Source of the DNA: Tolypeutes matacus
Lineage: Eukaryota > Chordata > Mammalia > Cingulata > Chlamyphoridae
Reading direction: 5' to 3'
DNA length: 64,000 nt
Assembly: GCA_026826555.1 (NCBI GenBank)
Contig: JAKSZT010054325.1
Coordinates: 276,454-340,453 of the forward strand
A model generated the notes under the pieces. It did no database searches. It was not told where the DNA came from and saw only the letters and a program-made list of their open reading frames with translations. Below are positions 10,760 to 22,249 of the stretch, piece after piece. The first letter of the stretch is position 1; each line of letters begins with the position of its first letter. A program made the position numbers and the translations under genes.

Positions 10760-12720
10760 GATGATGTCAGTCTGGATTCTTTTTAAATTGTATTTTCTCC
10801 TTTATTAGCCTGTTTTTTAAAATAATGTTTTACTATTCATTTAGTCCTTATCTTAGAGATTATAAACTATATCTTTGGCCTGTAAAAGCTAAAAAATGAT
10901 TTTTTTTTCTTTCTCAAATATTTAAAGTCTTTAGAAATCTTTAGTTGATATTGTGTTATCCCATACCAATTATATGCTATTCTTACTATGTATTTTATTT
11001 TCATAAATATTTCAAACACTTCAAGAATTATTATTGTTTCAAGCAAATCTATTTTTTTAGATTTGTCCATATTTTTTTTCAGTGCTTTTCATTTCTATCC
11101 AGACTGCTGAGATCATTTTCCTTTTGCATGGAATCATCCTTCATGTACATCTGCTGCTGACAATTTGTCTCAGTTTTTTGTTTTCAGTCTGAATATGTCT
11201 TTACCTCTGATTCTTATCTATTGTCAGGAGGAGTAGGTTCTTATTTAGTACTTTGAGGACCTCATTCCTACTCTAGTTTCTTCTGAGGAGTTGTTTCTTA
11301 ATCTAATTGTTGATCTTTTGAAGTAATTTGAACATTTTTCTGGCAGCTTTTCAGGTATTTTTTATTGTTTCAGGTTTCATTATATTATTATATATCCTGG
11401 TGTAAGGCTTTTAAAATTTATCCTACTTGGAATACATTGGAATCTGTTGCTGAATGCTCTCATAAATTCAAATTATTTCTTGTCCCTTCACATAAAACGT
11501 ATTCCACATTATTTCTCTGCTCTCCTTCTGGGATTACACTTACAATATGTTGGAAACCCTCATGATAACTTTCTCCCACTTACATTCTTTCCTGTCTTTT
11601 ACATCTTTATTTCTCCCTTTGATTCACTTTGGCTATATTGTCTGACCAATCAATGCATTCACTTATTTTTTAATCAGTTATTTTTGTTCATTGAATTTTA
11701 AAATTTGTTTGATATATTTTTCGGTAATAGATTTTTAATATGAGTTTGTTTTATTTCCAATATTCTGACAAAGTTCATTCTATGTACTTTTTCTTCTCTC
11801 CCACATTTTTAATGTAGTTATTTTGATATCTATAAAAGATATGTGCATTAGCTGAATCCCTACCTCTGTTTATTTCTTTGCATCATTGGTGACCTTACCT
11901 TGCCTTTGTGGTTATGTTTTATTTTGCGTGAATATGGTATATAAAATGCTGTGGCATTCATCAGAGTCCTAGAATGATGTTATATTTGTTTATAGAGGCA
12001 TTAACTTTACTTTTAGCATCTGATGAGGGGTGTTAGTGATCTTGCCTCTACTTAATCCTGTTTAGGAGACTTATGAGTGAAACCTTGCCTTCAGTCCTTG
12101 GGAGGGCTAGTTAACAACCCGCATGTGTAGATCACAAGGGTCCACACAGTCTGCACAAGCCCTGAACTCTGCTTTGGTTTCTTGGTTTTGTGGGACTGTT
12201 AAAAGCTCTGCAAAGCTTCTCAGCCTCTCCAACATCTCTGCAGTGACTGGAAAACATAATTAGGAGAAACATGGTGCCTTATGTGGGGCATGTTCCTCAT
12301 GATTTAGTTCTACTAAGTGTTGGCCCCTTAATTCTTCCCTTCTTTCAACCAAGCTGTTTAATATTTATCCAGTTTTTCTAATTTGGTTTTAGTGATAGGT
12401 CTTGTATAGATTATTTTTTCCAATATCACCCAAAGCAGAGATATCCTGTCTATAGAGCTTTGGCTACTGACAGGATTATTTTAGTGAATGACTCTGGAAT
12501 TGTTTTCCTTAGTTTTATATAATTATGTCTATTTTTATTTGCTTAATCTTGGATATTACTTATTCAACAGTGTTAGTCACAGTGAGACCTTTAGACTTAC
12601 TTTTATTTTCCTAAATTTTTTGTGTCATTTATTTTTCATTTCACATTATGTATTTGCTCACTTATGTTTTCTCTTTTAGTATTTTCTTTCTCATATCTCT
12701 TTAATTTAAATGCCATTTGA
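10760..12720 (-). repeat. Degenerate L1-like sequence
   Basis: Phrases such as 'gaggacctcattcctactctagtttcttctgagga' recall the L1 ORF1 C-terminal segment at 5540-5600 and 8230-8300, but similarity is weak and frames are short. 11700-12720 is AT-rich with little recognisable. No gene is supported. Confidence 0.35.
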
Positions 12721-12789
12721 TTAACATTTCAGCCTTCTTCAATTGTATCATACAACTTTTTAAGATAATAAATTGTCCTATGTGTACCT

Positions 12790-13200
12790 CTTGTCTTGGT
12801 TTGCCAGTGACAATGTAACAAGTACCACAGACCAGTTTACTTAAAAACAGGAATATATTATCTCACATTTCTAGAGGTTGTGAAACCAAATTAAGGTTAT
12901 ACAGGGCCGAGCTTACTCTGAAACCTGTAGGGATTCTGGCAGTGGTTAGCAATCCATAATTCAATCACTGCTTCCGTAACATGGTCATCTCTCTCGCTGT
13001 CTCTGCATCAGTCATCTGTATTTTCAAATTACGTCTCCATATAAATACAATAACCCTATTTGATCAGGGCTTTTAATCCAGATTAGCTTCATCATAACAT
13101 CTTCAAAGACCCAATTTACAAATAAGTTTGCATTCAGAGGCCCTTAATGTGCCTTTGAAGGGGATCACAATTCAAAAAATATCCCTTGAGCTGAATTTCT
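12790..13200 (+). repeat. Old interspersed repeat, family not named
   Basis: It opens with 'gtaccacagaccagtttacttaaa' and closes with 'ggatcacaattcaa', a layout I recognise from a widespread eutherian repeat. The same arrangement occurs at 56295-56745 ('ataccatacaatggtatggcttaaa' to 'gacatgattcaat'). I cannot assign a family name by eye. Confidence 0.5.
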
Positions 13201-13290
13201 CAATTTTGTTATGTAGTCTTTCATTGTTACTTAAGAATATATAATTTACCATTTTTATTATATTTTTTTTGTCCAATAAGTTACTGAGAA

Positions 13291-13384
13291 GTTATTTTTT
13301 GTTTTGAGGAGGTACCGGGGAATGAACCTGGGGCCTCGTACAAGAGAAGCAGGTGCTCAATCACTTGAGCCACATCTGCTCCCC
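13291..13384 (-). mobile_element. tRNA-Ala-derived SINE monomer
   Basis: The minus-strand head reads 'ggggagcagatgtggctcaa' and includes a box B-like 'ccccaggttcattccccgg'. The tail is a short T-rich run on the plus strand. It is diverged from the younger SINEs. Confidence 0.75.
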
Positions 13385-13385
13385 A

Positions 13386-14127
13386 GAAATTTTTTAATAA
13401 AATTTTATTGTAGTATGTCATTCATACATGAGCAAACAACAATAAGTAAATTTTAAAAGTTGTGAGCTTACAAAACAAACATGCATATCATCATAGAGGG
13501 CTCCATACATCACCCTACCATCAACACCTTGCATTGTTGTGAAACATTTGTGACAAACTATGAAAGAGCATCGTCAAAATAATACTATTAACTATAGCCC
13601 ATAACTTACATTTGAAGTATTGTCCCTCAATCTACTCAATTATTAATACCCTGTATTTGTATTACATATTTGTTATAGTCCATGAGAGAACGTTCTAGTA
13701 TTTGTTCTGTTAACCACAGTCCATCTTCCACCTCTAGATTCCCTGTGTTATACAGCCCCATGTTTTGTATAATCCATTCAAAGTTTACACTCTGGCTCTC
13801 ATTTTCATCACAGAGTTTTGCTATCATCACCTCAGCCCATTTTAGAATGTTTTCATTACTCCAAAAGGAAAATTCCCATAACCTCTGATAATGCCCTATA
13901 GTTTTCTTTGAATAGATATATCTTTTTTGCCTTTGCAGCAAAAATATTACAAAATTACTGTTAACTATCATCAATAAGTTACATTAGTTGTAATTTTCCC
14001 ATAGATCACCATATTCTTAATACTTTGTAAAAGAAAATTCTTATATTTATACTATTAACCACAATCCACACCCACCACCAAAATCACTATGTTATACACA
14101 CCCTAGATTATTCCCTAGTTACCTTTC
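13386..14127 (-). mobile_element. L1 3' region, second 3'UTR type
   Basis: It matches 44225-44910, where the same sequence is contiguous with an L1 ORF2 C-terminus ('tttaataaaattttattgtagta', 'ttgtagaacatttgtaac'). It is therefore a 5'-truncated L1 tail of a subfamily with a different 3'UTR. It is interrupted at 14128 by another L1 tail and resumes at 16124-about 16190. A 112-codon frame here (13974-13636) has no recognisable product. Confidence 0.65.
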
Positions 14128-16123
14128 TTTTTTTTTTTTTTTTTGATGGTAGATTTTTTTAAATATATATTTTAAAAGATGCCTAGATTACATAAATTTT
14201 ACACAAAAATTACAGGGATTTCCATGTTCCCCACCTCCCAAACCTCCCATAACCTCCAACATAAACATCTTCCATTAGTGTGGCATATCACCTGCAATGG
14301 ATATACACATCCTGGGGTTTTGCCACTAAGCATGGACCATAGTTCACACTGTAGAACATACTCCCTCCCACACAGTTCTGCATGTTATATGATGATGTAA
14401 AATGGCCTTTATCTGTCTTGTAATGTCACTCAGGATAATTTCCAAGTCCCAAAAAAGCCCCTCTATTACAATTGCTTTTCCCTCTCCCTGCCCCCAAAGC
14501 ATCCAGTGGCCACTAGCTCCACCTCAATGTTGTAATTTCTTCCATTGTTTGAATCACAATATGTCTACAACAGAATACCAGTAAGTCCACTCTAGTCCAT
14601 AGCTCTTCCCCCAGTCCTGAGTAGTCTGGGATGGTGATGTCCACTCAACCTCCAAGTGAGATGGGGCTTAGATCCACTGGATAAGATGGATGGAATTATC
14701 CCGCCTGTAGCTGCAGACTCTCTCCATTCCCTGAGATGGCCGTTGTCCATCATCATCCCCTCGCTAGGTGACTTGGGTGAGTCCATTGAGCTGTAGAGTG
14801 GGAGTTGCAGCTCCACCAAGATTCCGGGCATAGCTGGCACATGGGCAGGCAAAGGGCTCCAGTCTCTGGAAGTACACCTACAAACTGCAGCATCACATAT
14901 AGGTTTGAATAGAAGGGACTGATGGACCATGTGCAGGAAGGACTTATGTCCAACTCTGTCACTCTCAGGAGCACAGATTCCAAAGTAGAGCCCACTGATA
15001 AGGCATCAATCTCTGGAGCTATCCCCCCTTACATAGGACCTGGGTGTCTCCAGAGCTCTCTGTGTGGAGTGATATCCACTTTGGTGTTCTATGAGATCCT
15101 ACTGAGGTGTGCGTAAGCATTAACTTTGGGATGACCTCCCAACTCTCTTTGAGGTCTCTTAGCCATTTGAACTCCTTTGTCTTTACCCTTTCCCCCTTTT
15201 ATTCAAGGTCTTTTTCCAGTTGTATTGCCAGCTGGCACTTGGTAATAATCCCTCGTTGCCAGGGAGGCTCATCCCCAGGAGTCATACCCCATGCTGGTGG
15301 GAAGGTAATGCATTCATATATTGAGTTTGGCTTAGAGAGAGGCCACATTTGAGCAACAAGGAGACTCTTGGGTAGCAACCCTTAGGCACCCCATAACAGT
15401 AGGCTAAGTTTCAATTTCTAGAGCAAAGACTGCTAAGGCTAGTCATCAATAACAAGAACCCATTAGTGGATCATCCTCCTTTGTCAGACACTGCCCCTGC
15501 ACTTGGGGGACTGTTGCTGCTCCCTTGGAGAATGTGGCAGAGCTCTCCAGGCTGGGAATTCAGTATTCTCTCATTTACTGGGTGATTCTCCACCCACTGT
15601 GACCATGCCCCATCCCTTGATCTTTTGAACAATTCTATATATCTTTCATGTATATTCAGGTGAACTTCCTCCCATGAAACCCAGACCCAATACACCACCT
15701 ACCAGTGATCCTCTCCTGCCCCTGCTGATCCCTTCTGTGATCCAAACTTTCCTTGAAAATGAAGCCCATATAATAGCCAAATAGAATTCATAGGAAAATG
15801 AAATAATAATGATAAGTTTAAATATAGAGATAAAATACATGGAAACTTAAAAAAAAACACTATAAATAAAATTAAATTAAAAGATTGGGATATTCAAAAA
15901 ATGGGAAAAAAATTTTTTTTAATTTTTTAACATTTTTCCTTTTATCACTGCAATATCAGGTGTCCAGTCTGTACTGTGACACCTGTCCCCTCTCACTCCC
16001 CAATGTCTCCCAAATTTTCATTTAATTTTCAAAAAAGTTTTTAGGTCACAGAAAAGTCACACACAGAATACTAGAGACTCTCATATACCCAAACTTCTCC
16101 CCCTTTCCTTACCCCGTATTAAA
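14128..16123 (-). mobile_element. 5'-truncated L1 (long 3'UTR lineage)
   Basis: It is flanked by acctttc (14121-14127 and 16124-16130), and the older L1 tail continues cleanly across that point. It is colinear with 53.5-55.4 kb and 30.1-32.0 kb: poly-T at 14131-14145 is its tail. It carries the minus-strand 112-codon frame 14930-14592 that is also open in two other copies. It contains no ORF2 sequence, so about 2 kb of pure 3' region was inserted. Confidence 0.8.
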
Positions 16124-16189
16124 ACCTTTCAACTGATATTTATGTCCACAGGCTATCCCTTTCAGCCACAATCTCATTTATGAATCAGG

Positions 16190-16498
16190 AATGTTATTTA
16201 TACTCTTGAGAAATTTTTATGCCCTTCCTCACCCAGGATCAATTTTTCAAAATGTTCCAAGTGTGTATGAACAGATGTACAATATCGAATTTTAGCTGAA
16301 ATATAGTTTAATATATTTCTTAGTTCAAATTTTTAAATTATATTGTTGAATGGTATGTATTCTTAAACTTGTATCTGATAGATGTATCAATTATTGAATG
16401 AAACATGTTTAAATTCCCATAAATCGCGGATATGCTTGTTTTTGTTTGTAATTCATCCCTTTATAATTTGAGGTAATTATGTTAATTAAAAAAGTTAA
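16190..16498. other. AT-rich unclassified sequence
   Basis: After the last recognisable L1 match at about 16190 this stretch is AT-rich with no open frame, no SINE and no repeat that I recognise. Confidence 0.4.
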
Positions 16499-16722
16499 GG
16501 GGGGAGCGGATGTCGCTCAAGCAGTTGAACACCTGCATCCCACATAGGAGGTCGAGTTCAGTTCCTGGTGCCTACTAAAAACACAAAAACAAACAAGCAA
16601 ACAGATGAGAAAACCAACTCAGACAAGCCAATGAGGTTAGTGGTTGAGAGTCATCTTTCCACATACTAGGTCCTGGGTTCAGTCCTCAGCCCCAGAACGG
16701 CAAAAAAAAAAAAAAAAAAAAA
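16499..16722 (+). mobile_element. tRNA-derived SINE, dimer-like
   Basis: The head 'ggggagcggatgtcgctcaa' and box B-like 'gtcgagttcagttcc' are followed by an A-rich linker, a second tRNA-like unit (about 16630-16698, 'ctgggttcagtcctc') and a pure A tail (16702-16722). The two half-units make it a dimer subtype. The flanking 'aaaaagttaagg' / 'aaagagtttagg' may be a decayed target-site duplication. Confidence 0.75.
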
Positions 16723-16760
16723 GAGTTTAGGGCTTATATATATTCTCAGTTAACTTAAAC

Positions 16761-17202
16761 TTTCCTAATTCTTTTTATTTTGTTTTATTTTTAAAGAAAT
16801 TTTAGATTACAGAAGAGTTACATAAAAAACATAGGGGATTCCTATACACCCCACTCCCACCCCCTCTCATATTTTCCCCATTAATAACATCTTACATTAG
16901 TGTGATACATTTGTACAACTGATGAACAAAATATTGAAGCATTGCTACTAGCCAAGGTCTATAGTTTACATTATGGTTTACACATTGCACCACACAATTT
17001 TATAGGTTTTGACAAAATGTATGATGACCTATATTCATCATTGCAATATCACGCAGGACAATTCCAATGTCCCCAAAATGCCTTATGTTCCATCTATTCT
17101 TTAAAATATGGAATGCTGCATGAATTTGCATGTCATCTTTATACTATGCTAATCTTCTCTCTATTGTTCCTATTTTAGTGTATGTGCTGCTGAAGCAAGC
17201 AC
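16761..17202 (-). mobile_element. U6 snRNA-L1 chimeric retrotransposon insertion
   Basis: On the minus strand, U6 sequence (17202-17100) is followed directly by an L1 3' end (about 17098-16785) and an A-rich tail (16785-16771). The 10-base repeat taacttaaac lies at 16751-16760 and 17203-17212, flanking the whole unit, with U6 base 1 abutting the right copy. This shows one insertion event. The L1 part matches the tail at 22250-22620. The pattern fits template switching from L1 RNA to U6 RNA during target-primed reverse transcription, which is known from other mammals. Confidence 0.85.
17100..17202 (-). pseudogene. U6 snRNA pseudogene (5' part of the chimera)
   Basis: The minus strand reads 'gtgcttgcttcagcagcaca', then 'agagaagattagcatag', then 'gatgacatgcaaattcatg' and 'cattccatatttt', which follows U6 snRNA from its first base to near its 3' end. 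Substitutions and a change in the central stem region ('tataaa' where U6 has a GC-rich stretch) show it is not a functional U6. The proximal-sequence-element and TATA of a real U6 promoter would have to lie right after 17202. None is visible. Confidence 0.85.
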
Positions 17203-17212
17203 TAACTTAAAC

Positions 17213-17849
17213 CTTTATCATTATTTCAGTATCCTTTCCATCATGATGAAAAGTTTTTGCCTTAAGAAGTATATTGAATAATTTTTTATAATAATCCAGC
17301 TTTTTAAATTAACATTTGCCTGTTGTAAATTTTTCTTTTTTAGTTTAAATTTTGAGTTCCATCACATATTAGTTGTTTCTATTGTAAAAAGTATGCATAT
17401 GGATTTTTTATCCCATCTACCAACATCTGTTTTCTGATTCCAAATCCTAGTGTTTTCTTTCCCAAGGAGCGAGTAAAAACAAAGTCTGTGTGATAAGATT
17501 TGCAAATGTATAGAGGGCAGTTGCATTTTCAGAATCAGCTTATACCATTTATTTTTGGCCCATCTATCATTCACCTTACACTTGACTGAGCCTAGATCTT
17601 AATGAAAAAGTATTTAAAATATTTTATTTAGAATTTCAGTGGTTTTGTAGAAGATATTTCTAGATTTCTAATCTATCATATTGTGACATGGGAATTAAAA
17701 AATATTTGTTTATGGTAGGACAAATCTACAAACATGAAAAATATACATTGACAAAAAATATACATATACCTTAAACAAAACAGAATGGAAGTTCAAAAAG
17801 TTTCCAATTATTAAAATAGATACAATGCTGTACATATAGAAAATAAAAT
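17213..17849. other. AT-rich unclassified sequence
   Basis: No repeat that I recognise and no supported gene. Short frames on both strands (for example 17574-17362 and 17913-17710) have no recognisable product. Confidence 0.4.
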
Positions 17850-18053
17850 GAGAGAAGCAAGGGTAGCTCAGTGGTTGAGTGTGTGCTTCACATGTACAAG
17901 GTCCCAGGTTCAATCCTCAGTACCTCCTAAAAAACAAAAAAGATTTCTATAAGGGGAGTAGGTGTAGCTCTGTGGTTGAGCACTGTCTTCCCACATATGA
18001 GGTCCTGGGCTCAATCCCAGTGCCCTAGTACCTCAAAAAAAAAAAAAAAAAAA
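17850..18053 (+). mobile_element. Two adjacent tRNA-derived SINE units
   Basis: Unit 1 (17850-17941) has 'gggtagctcagtggttgag' and 'caggttcaatcctcag'. Unit 2 (17953-18053) has 'ggtgtagctctgtggttgag' and 'gggctcaatcccag' and then a long A tail. The D-arm-like box A is very clear in both. The pair may be a dimer or two separate insertions. Confidence 0.75.
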
Positions 18054-18585
18054 GGAAAAAAGTGAGGGTTTTATAAAGTATAAGAGAATTAGTAATACAT
18101 CCATGATTATGGAACCCCAGATAATTTGTGTATGGAGGAGCATGGTTATAGTCATATATCATATCACTCTTTATGATTAAACAAGATACAAATAACAACA
18201 TATAGTAACCTTAAGCATTGACTTCCAGGTCAAAAATATACAAAAGAGAATATATAAATCTTTTGGTCTAATGAAAGATCTGTGTAGCATAATCCAGTCA
18301 GTGTAGTTACTGTGATTGAACTGATGGCTATACACATTAAAGAATACTCTTAAACAGTAGCATTTAAACGAATGTCAATATGACTTTTTAGAAATGATGG
18401 GCAGATAGTAACAGAGTGTCCCGTTCAGGTAAAACTGTCCTCTACGTGTTTTATTCCACAAGCCTGATGCTCGGAAGGAATGTCCAAAATAAAAATTATT
18501 AACGCTTTCTCAAACTTTTATCTTACTAATATTTTGGGATAAGAAATTCAAATTGCATGTCCTTTGTGCCAGAGAAATATATGAA
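18054..18585. other. 3' flank of the V1R gene
   Basis: No repeat that I recognise. On the minus strand an AATAAA lies at 18455-18450, about 131 bases past the receptor's stop codon, and is a candidate poly(A) signal. The rest is unclassified. Confidence 0.35.
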
Positions 18586-19509
18586 CTATTTCAGGCCTTT
18601 TAGAGAAATAGATTGCGGAGAGGACTTTCTCTTCTTCACAAAGGCACAGTTCAGACAGGATAATCTGCTATTATTTTTGATCAGCAGGAAAGGACACATC
18701 AGTGGGTAACAAGAGGAGATAAATTTAGTGACATTCTCTATACCCTGTATATTATGTCTATAAGATACATAAATGGTAAGGCAGCAGTTGGTCCAGTAAA
18801 AGAAAACAAAGCAGCTTACCAGTGTCAGGATGTTATGAATGGCCGTGATTTCAGGAGAAGCTCGTGGACAGAGACTGGCCCTGTGCACATACTGGACTGA
18901 CTTGTGATGTCTGACAAGGAGCATCACCATGTAGACACTGGCCGAGATCATGAGGAGCACACACAAGAAATCTCGCAATATCATCACTACAGTACAGTAC
19001 GTCAGAGAATAAATAGGTCCAATTTCAGTGGTGTTATAGGGAGCCACAGTGCTTATAATAACCCGGATGTAGATCAGCATGTTGATGATCCAGAAAAAAA
19101 CAAAGGCATGCAAAATGTATGTGGAGATTTTGGGTTTGAGCCATGACCATCTAGAATTGTTGGGAATGATAATAATGGCCTGAAACACACTCAGAAAAGA
19201 TGTTGTACACAGAGAAAGACCCCGGCTAACTCTGTGTGTGTATAAAACTGCCTTACAACCAATGTCATCCATAAAATGTCTCATTCCAAAAGACAACATT
19301 ATTTCTGGAATCCCAGGGATGATCACTGTGATGGCATTAGCAAAAGTTAAATGGGTGAATATCAAATCTAGAGGCTTCATTTGATGGGGCTGAAATAAGA
19401 AGGAGTAGGCATGTACCATGAATAGTAATGCGTTCCCCATAAAACCAGTTCCACTCTGAGCAAGAAAGAATATTCCCAAAATAGTATCATTTGAAATTAT
19501 TAGTTTCAT
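18586..19509 (-). CDS. Vomeronasal type-1 receptor (V1R), intact
   Basis: This encodes a 307-residue seven-transmembrane receptor of the V1R family, which detects pheromone-type ligands on vomeronasal sensory neurons and signals through a Gi-type protein. Seen in the sequence: TM1 with GTGFMGNALLF (20-30); TM2 from about 48; Cys85; the V1R hallmark RGLSLCTTSFLSVFQAI (96-112) in TM3; an N-glycosylation site NTT (159-161) and Cys172 in the second extracellular loop; a basic third intracellular stretch (RHHKSVQYVHR); and SSCYPLMCPFLLIKNNSR (265-282) in TM7. Length is normal for a single-exon V1R. The ATG at 19509 is chosen because the frame upstream, back to 19560, has no ATG (19560 is a TTG). 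The 5'UTR exons and promoter cannot be seen. No frameshift or stop is present, so it could be functional. It is the only receptor in the window, and I cannot assign a subfamily. Confidence 0.9.
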   Translation of the reverse strand: MKLIISNDTILGIFFLAQSGTGFMGNALLFMVHAYSFLFQPHQMKPLDLIFTHLTFANAITVIIPGIPEIMLSFGMRHFMDDIGCKAVLYTHRVSRGLSLCTTSFLSVFQAIIIIPNNSRWSWLKPKISTYILHAFVFFWIINMLIYIRVIISTVAPYNTTEIGPIYSLTYCTVVMILRDFLCVLLMISASVYMVMLLVRHHKSVQYVHRASLCPRASPEITAIHNILTLVSCFVFFYWTNCCLTIYVSYRHNIQGIENVTKFISSCYPLMCPFLLIKNNSRLSCLNCAFVKKRKSSPQSISLKGLK

Positions 19510-20180
19510 TGGCTTCTTATACTTTGGATAGATTCTTGCACAGCCTAAAAATGTACACAAGTCATTTGAAAATTTGACAGAAATAATTGGTCTCTATGAA
19601 CAGTACATTAAGTAAAACAAGTCTATTCAGTTAGATATGCAAATTCTCTGTAATAATATTCAAGAAATTTACTACTCCTTCTAGAGTCAGATATGAAAGA
19701 TTATTGAAGAATATTAAGGTTAAGAAAAATGCCTTTACTTATGAAACCATTACTGTAATCTGTTTTCTGGGAAATAATTTGAGTATTCCGAAGGAAAATT
19801 TTTATTAGTTAAAAACAATATTTCAGAGTGAACAGAAATTCTTTTTCAATTCTAAGGACATATTCTAAACTTCATGCAAAAATTGGAATGCATATCAAAC
19901 TTCTGTCTTGACCAACAGAAAATTACTACGATATTTTAAAACATATTATTATGTTTTTACTATTGTGAAAAATGTTATTCTCAATATCATTCACCAGAAA
20001 AGAAGATGCTATTCCCAAACTGCAAAAGAATTGTCTGGACCTGTAAATTCCCTTTTCTGACACTTTCTTTCACTCTTTCCCATATCCTGACCCTCTCAAC
20101 GCATATGATGGATACGAGAGGAGTTTATATGTCAATCCACTGTATTCCCATCTCTGTTCTGCAAATCACTCCATCTCTTT
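19510..20180. other. 5' flank of the V1R gene, unclassified
   Basis: AT-rich with no repeat that I recognise. V1R genes often have upstream non-coding exons, but no splice-site and exon pattern can be supported by eye. Confidence 0.35.
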
Positions 20181-21700
20181 ATCCTGTAATCACCACTTCC
20201 TTTGCAACTCTCAAATGATGCATGCATTCTCTTCAGTGTCCCTTGTACTACCAGGCTTGGAAGGGTGAAAAAATTCTTTGATCTCCAAAGGAACTTCCAG
20301 ATAATTGTCTGTCTTTGAAACTTGAACCCATAGGCCTAAAGCATTCATCACTGTTTTTGTGGATATCATCTGGTTACCTCATGGCACTACTCTCCTTAGC
20401 TCCTGACTTACTGCTCCTCAATTCAATTTCATTCACAGTATCCATGTAGGAGATCTGCTCAGTACTCTCAGCCTTTCATTACTGCCATCTCTCTTCCAAC
20501 ACTTGTTCACCCTCCCACCTCTTCCATTCTTTCTCTTAGTTACAAACAAGAGATTTTCAATACCAATAATTATAATCTCATCATATTTCATTACAAACAC
20601 CCCATCTCCGATTACCACTAATATATAGTCTATTTATGTCCCTGAATGCAAAATTACTTGTGACACCACCAAGATCTGTAAAACATTGATCTCTTTACCT
20701 TCCATATTCCCTACCTCATAGCATCTCTCTCTCCTTCCTCAAACCACCACAATCTAACATTATACTTATTCCTTGCCAAAAAAACATCGCATTCAATTGC
20801 TCTTTTTCATACTTCCTAATGCTCACCATGAACAACAAAATTCAATCACAATTAAGTCTAATATTCCACCTCGTTCATGCCATCCTGCTCAGATAAAGAA
20901 GGCTGGAGAAAAGCTTAAATCCATGTTAAATGCACTTATACCAAATTTCTCACCACTAAGCTCCAGTGAGCTTTTACTTCTGGCCAGTAATTATACTAAA
21001 TTTCCCTGGTCTTTTTACTCACTTCCTTCCCTTGATGACTATTTCTACTGTATTCTCAAACCACCAACATATCCTCTTCCAATCTCACATTTGATGGACA
21101 GAATACTTAATAATTCAGCGAGAAGGAAAAAGCAATCAAAAGATTATATCCTAAAACTCCCACCACTATATCTATTCCTCTTTCTGTATCCTTTCTTAGA
21201 GCATCTTCTTTCTTTACTGTCAAATTGGATGAATTATCCATGTTCCTTTTTGTAGCCAATATATCCATTTTTGCAAAAAATCTAGACTCTCATTTCTGCT
21301 CAATACCATGTCTTCTGTTATTATTCTCTCTTAAACACATTAACAATATTTCCCCAATCAACATGCAAATTACTGTATTTTTTGTACATTTTGGGGTCAT
21401 ATGTCTTCTCTTTTGATCAATACAAGTCTAAGTCATTTTCTCTATTCCTCATCTCCAATTTCTCACATCTTATTTGCCTTGATTCCAGTATCTGGTAGAT
21501 TGCAAAACTGCCAATAATTTCTTCCCTTCCTAGGGTGCATTGCAATGTGACATCATGGTTCCTCACAACAGGTGGCTTCTTTTCCAACTCTTGAATATGT
21601 ATTGATCTTTGATTTGTTTTGGCCAGGATGAAGCAAACATGACACAAGCAGAGTCTTAATAAGTGTGTACACACTCAGGCTTTCTCTCTTGACTCATTTG
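20180..21700 (+). repeat. Pyrimidine-rich, probably ancient repeat
   Basis: The plus strand is rich in C and T. 21110-21300 ('cccaccactatatctattcc', 'ggatgaattatccatgttcc') resembles a widespread old eutherian repeat with a decayed coding look. The 160-codon frame at 20773 starts with TTG and has no recognisable domain. No gene is called. Confidence 0.35.
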
Positions 21701-22026
21701 GAAACCTAAGACCTCATATGAAACCTCCTGGCATACTACAGAGTGGGAGGTCACGTGGAAGAAAACTGGGGCACTCTAGCCAAGTTACATTCCATTCCAG
21801 GAAAGTCCCAGATTCGTGTGGGATACCAGCTAACACCCAGTCAACATCGAACATGACCACACTTGCATGAGAGAGCCAAACATCCAAATCCTTGGGCATA
21901 ATAAAATTGCTCTTGCAGCAAACCACAGAGTTTTATTTTGGTCTGTCTTGCAGAAAAATATACCTGACACTTAGACCATTCAGACTTCTTTCTAATTGTA
22001 GAATCTCTCTCTCTTTTATCATTCAT
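21700..22026. other. Unclassified sequence
   Basis: Short frames on both strands (for example 21926-21714) have no recognisable product. No repeat was identified. A short (ttct)n run begins at about 22022 and belongs to the next SINE's tail. Confidence 0.35.
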
Positions 22027-22233
22027 TCTTTCTTTCTTTCTTTTTCAGGTACCAGGGTTGGTGATGGAACTTGGGACTTCATATGTGGGGAGCTGGCACT
22101 CAACCACTGAATTACACCGGCTCCCCCAAGTTGGTTTTTTCATTTGTTTGTTTGTAGGAAGTACCGGGGATTGAATCCAGAACCTCGTAAATGGGAATCA
22201 GGTGCTCAACCACTTGAGCTACATCCACTCCCC
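22027..22233 (-). mobile_element. Two adjacent tRNA-derived SINE units
   Basis: Minus-strand unit 1 (22126-22027) has the head 'gggggagccggtgtaattca' and an aaag-repeat tail. Unit 2 (22233-22134) has 'ggggagtggatgtagctcaa' and 'ctggattcaatccccgg'. The orientation is shared and the spacing is about 8 bases, so they may be one dimer. Confidence 0.75.
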
Positions 22234-22249
22234 TGTAAAATCTTTTTTT

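Noticed and set aside
17100..17202. Functional U6 snRNA gene
   Set aside because: It is diverged in the central region, fused to an L1 end and flanked by a target-site duplication, with no U6-type promoter visible upstream.
19510..19560. Longer N-terminus for the V1R (17 extra residues)
   Set aside because: The codon at 19558-19560 is TTG, not ATG, and the added residues do not resemble a V1R N-terminus. The ATG at 19509 gives the normal family length.
20773..21255. 160-codon frame as a possible gene
   Set aside because: It begins with TTG, has low complexity, and lies in pyrimidine-rich sequence that resembles an ancient repeat. No domain is visible.
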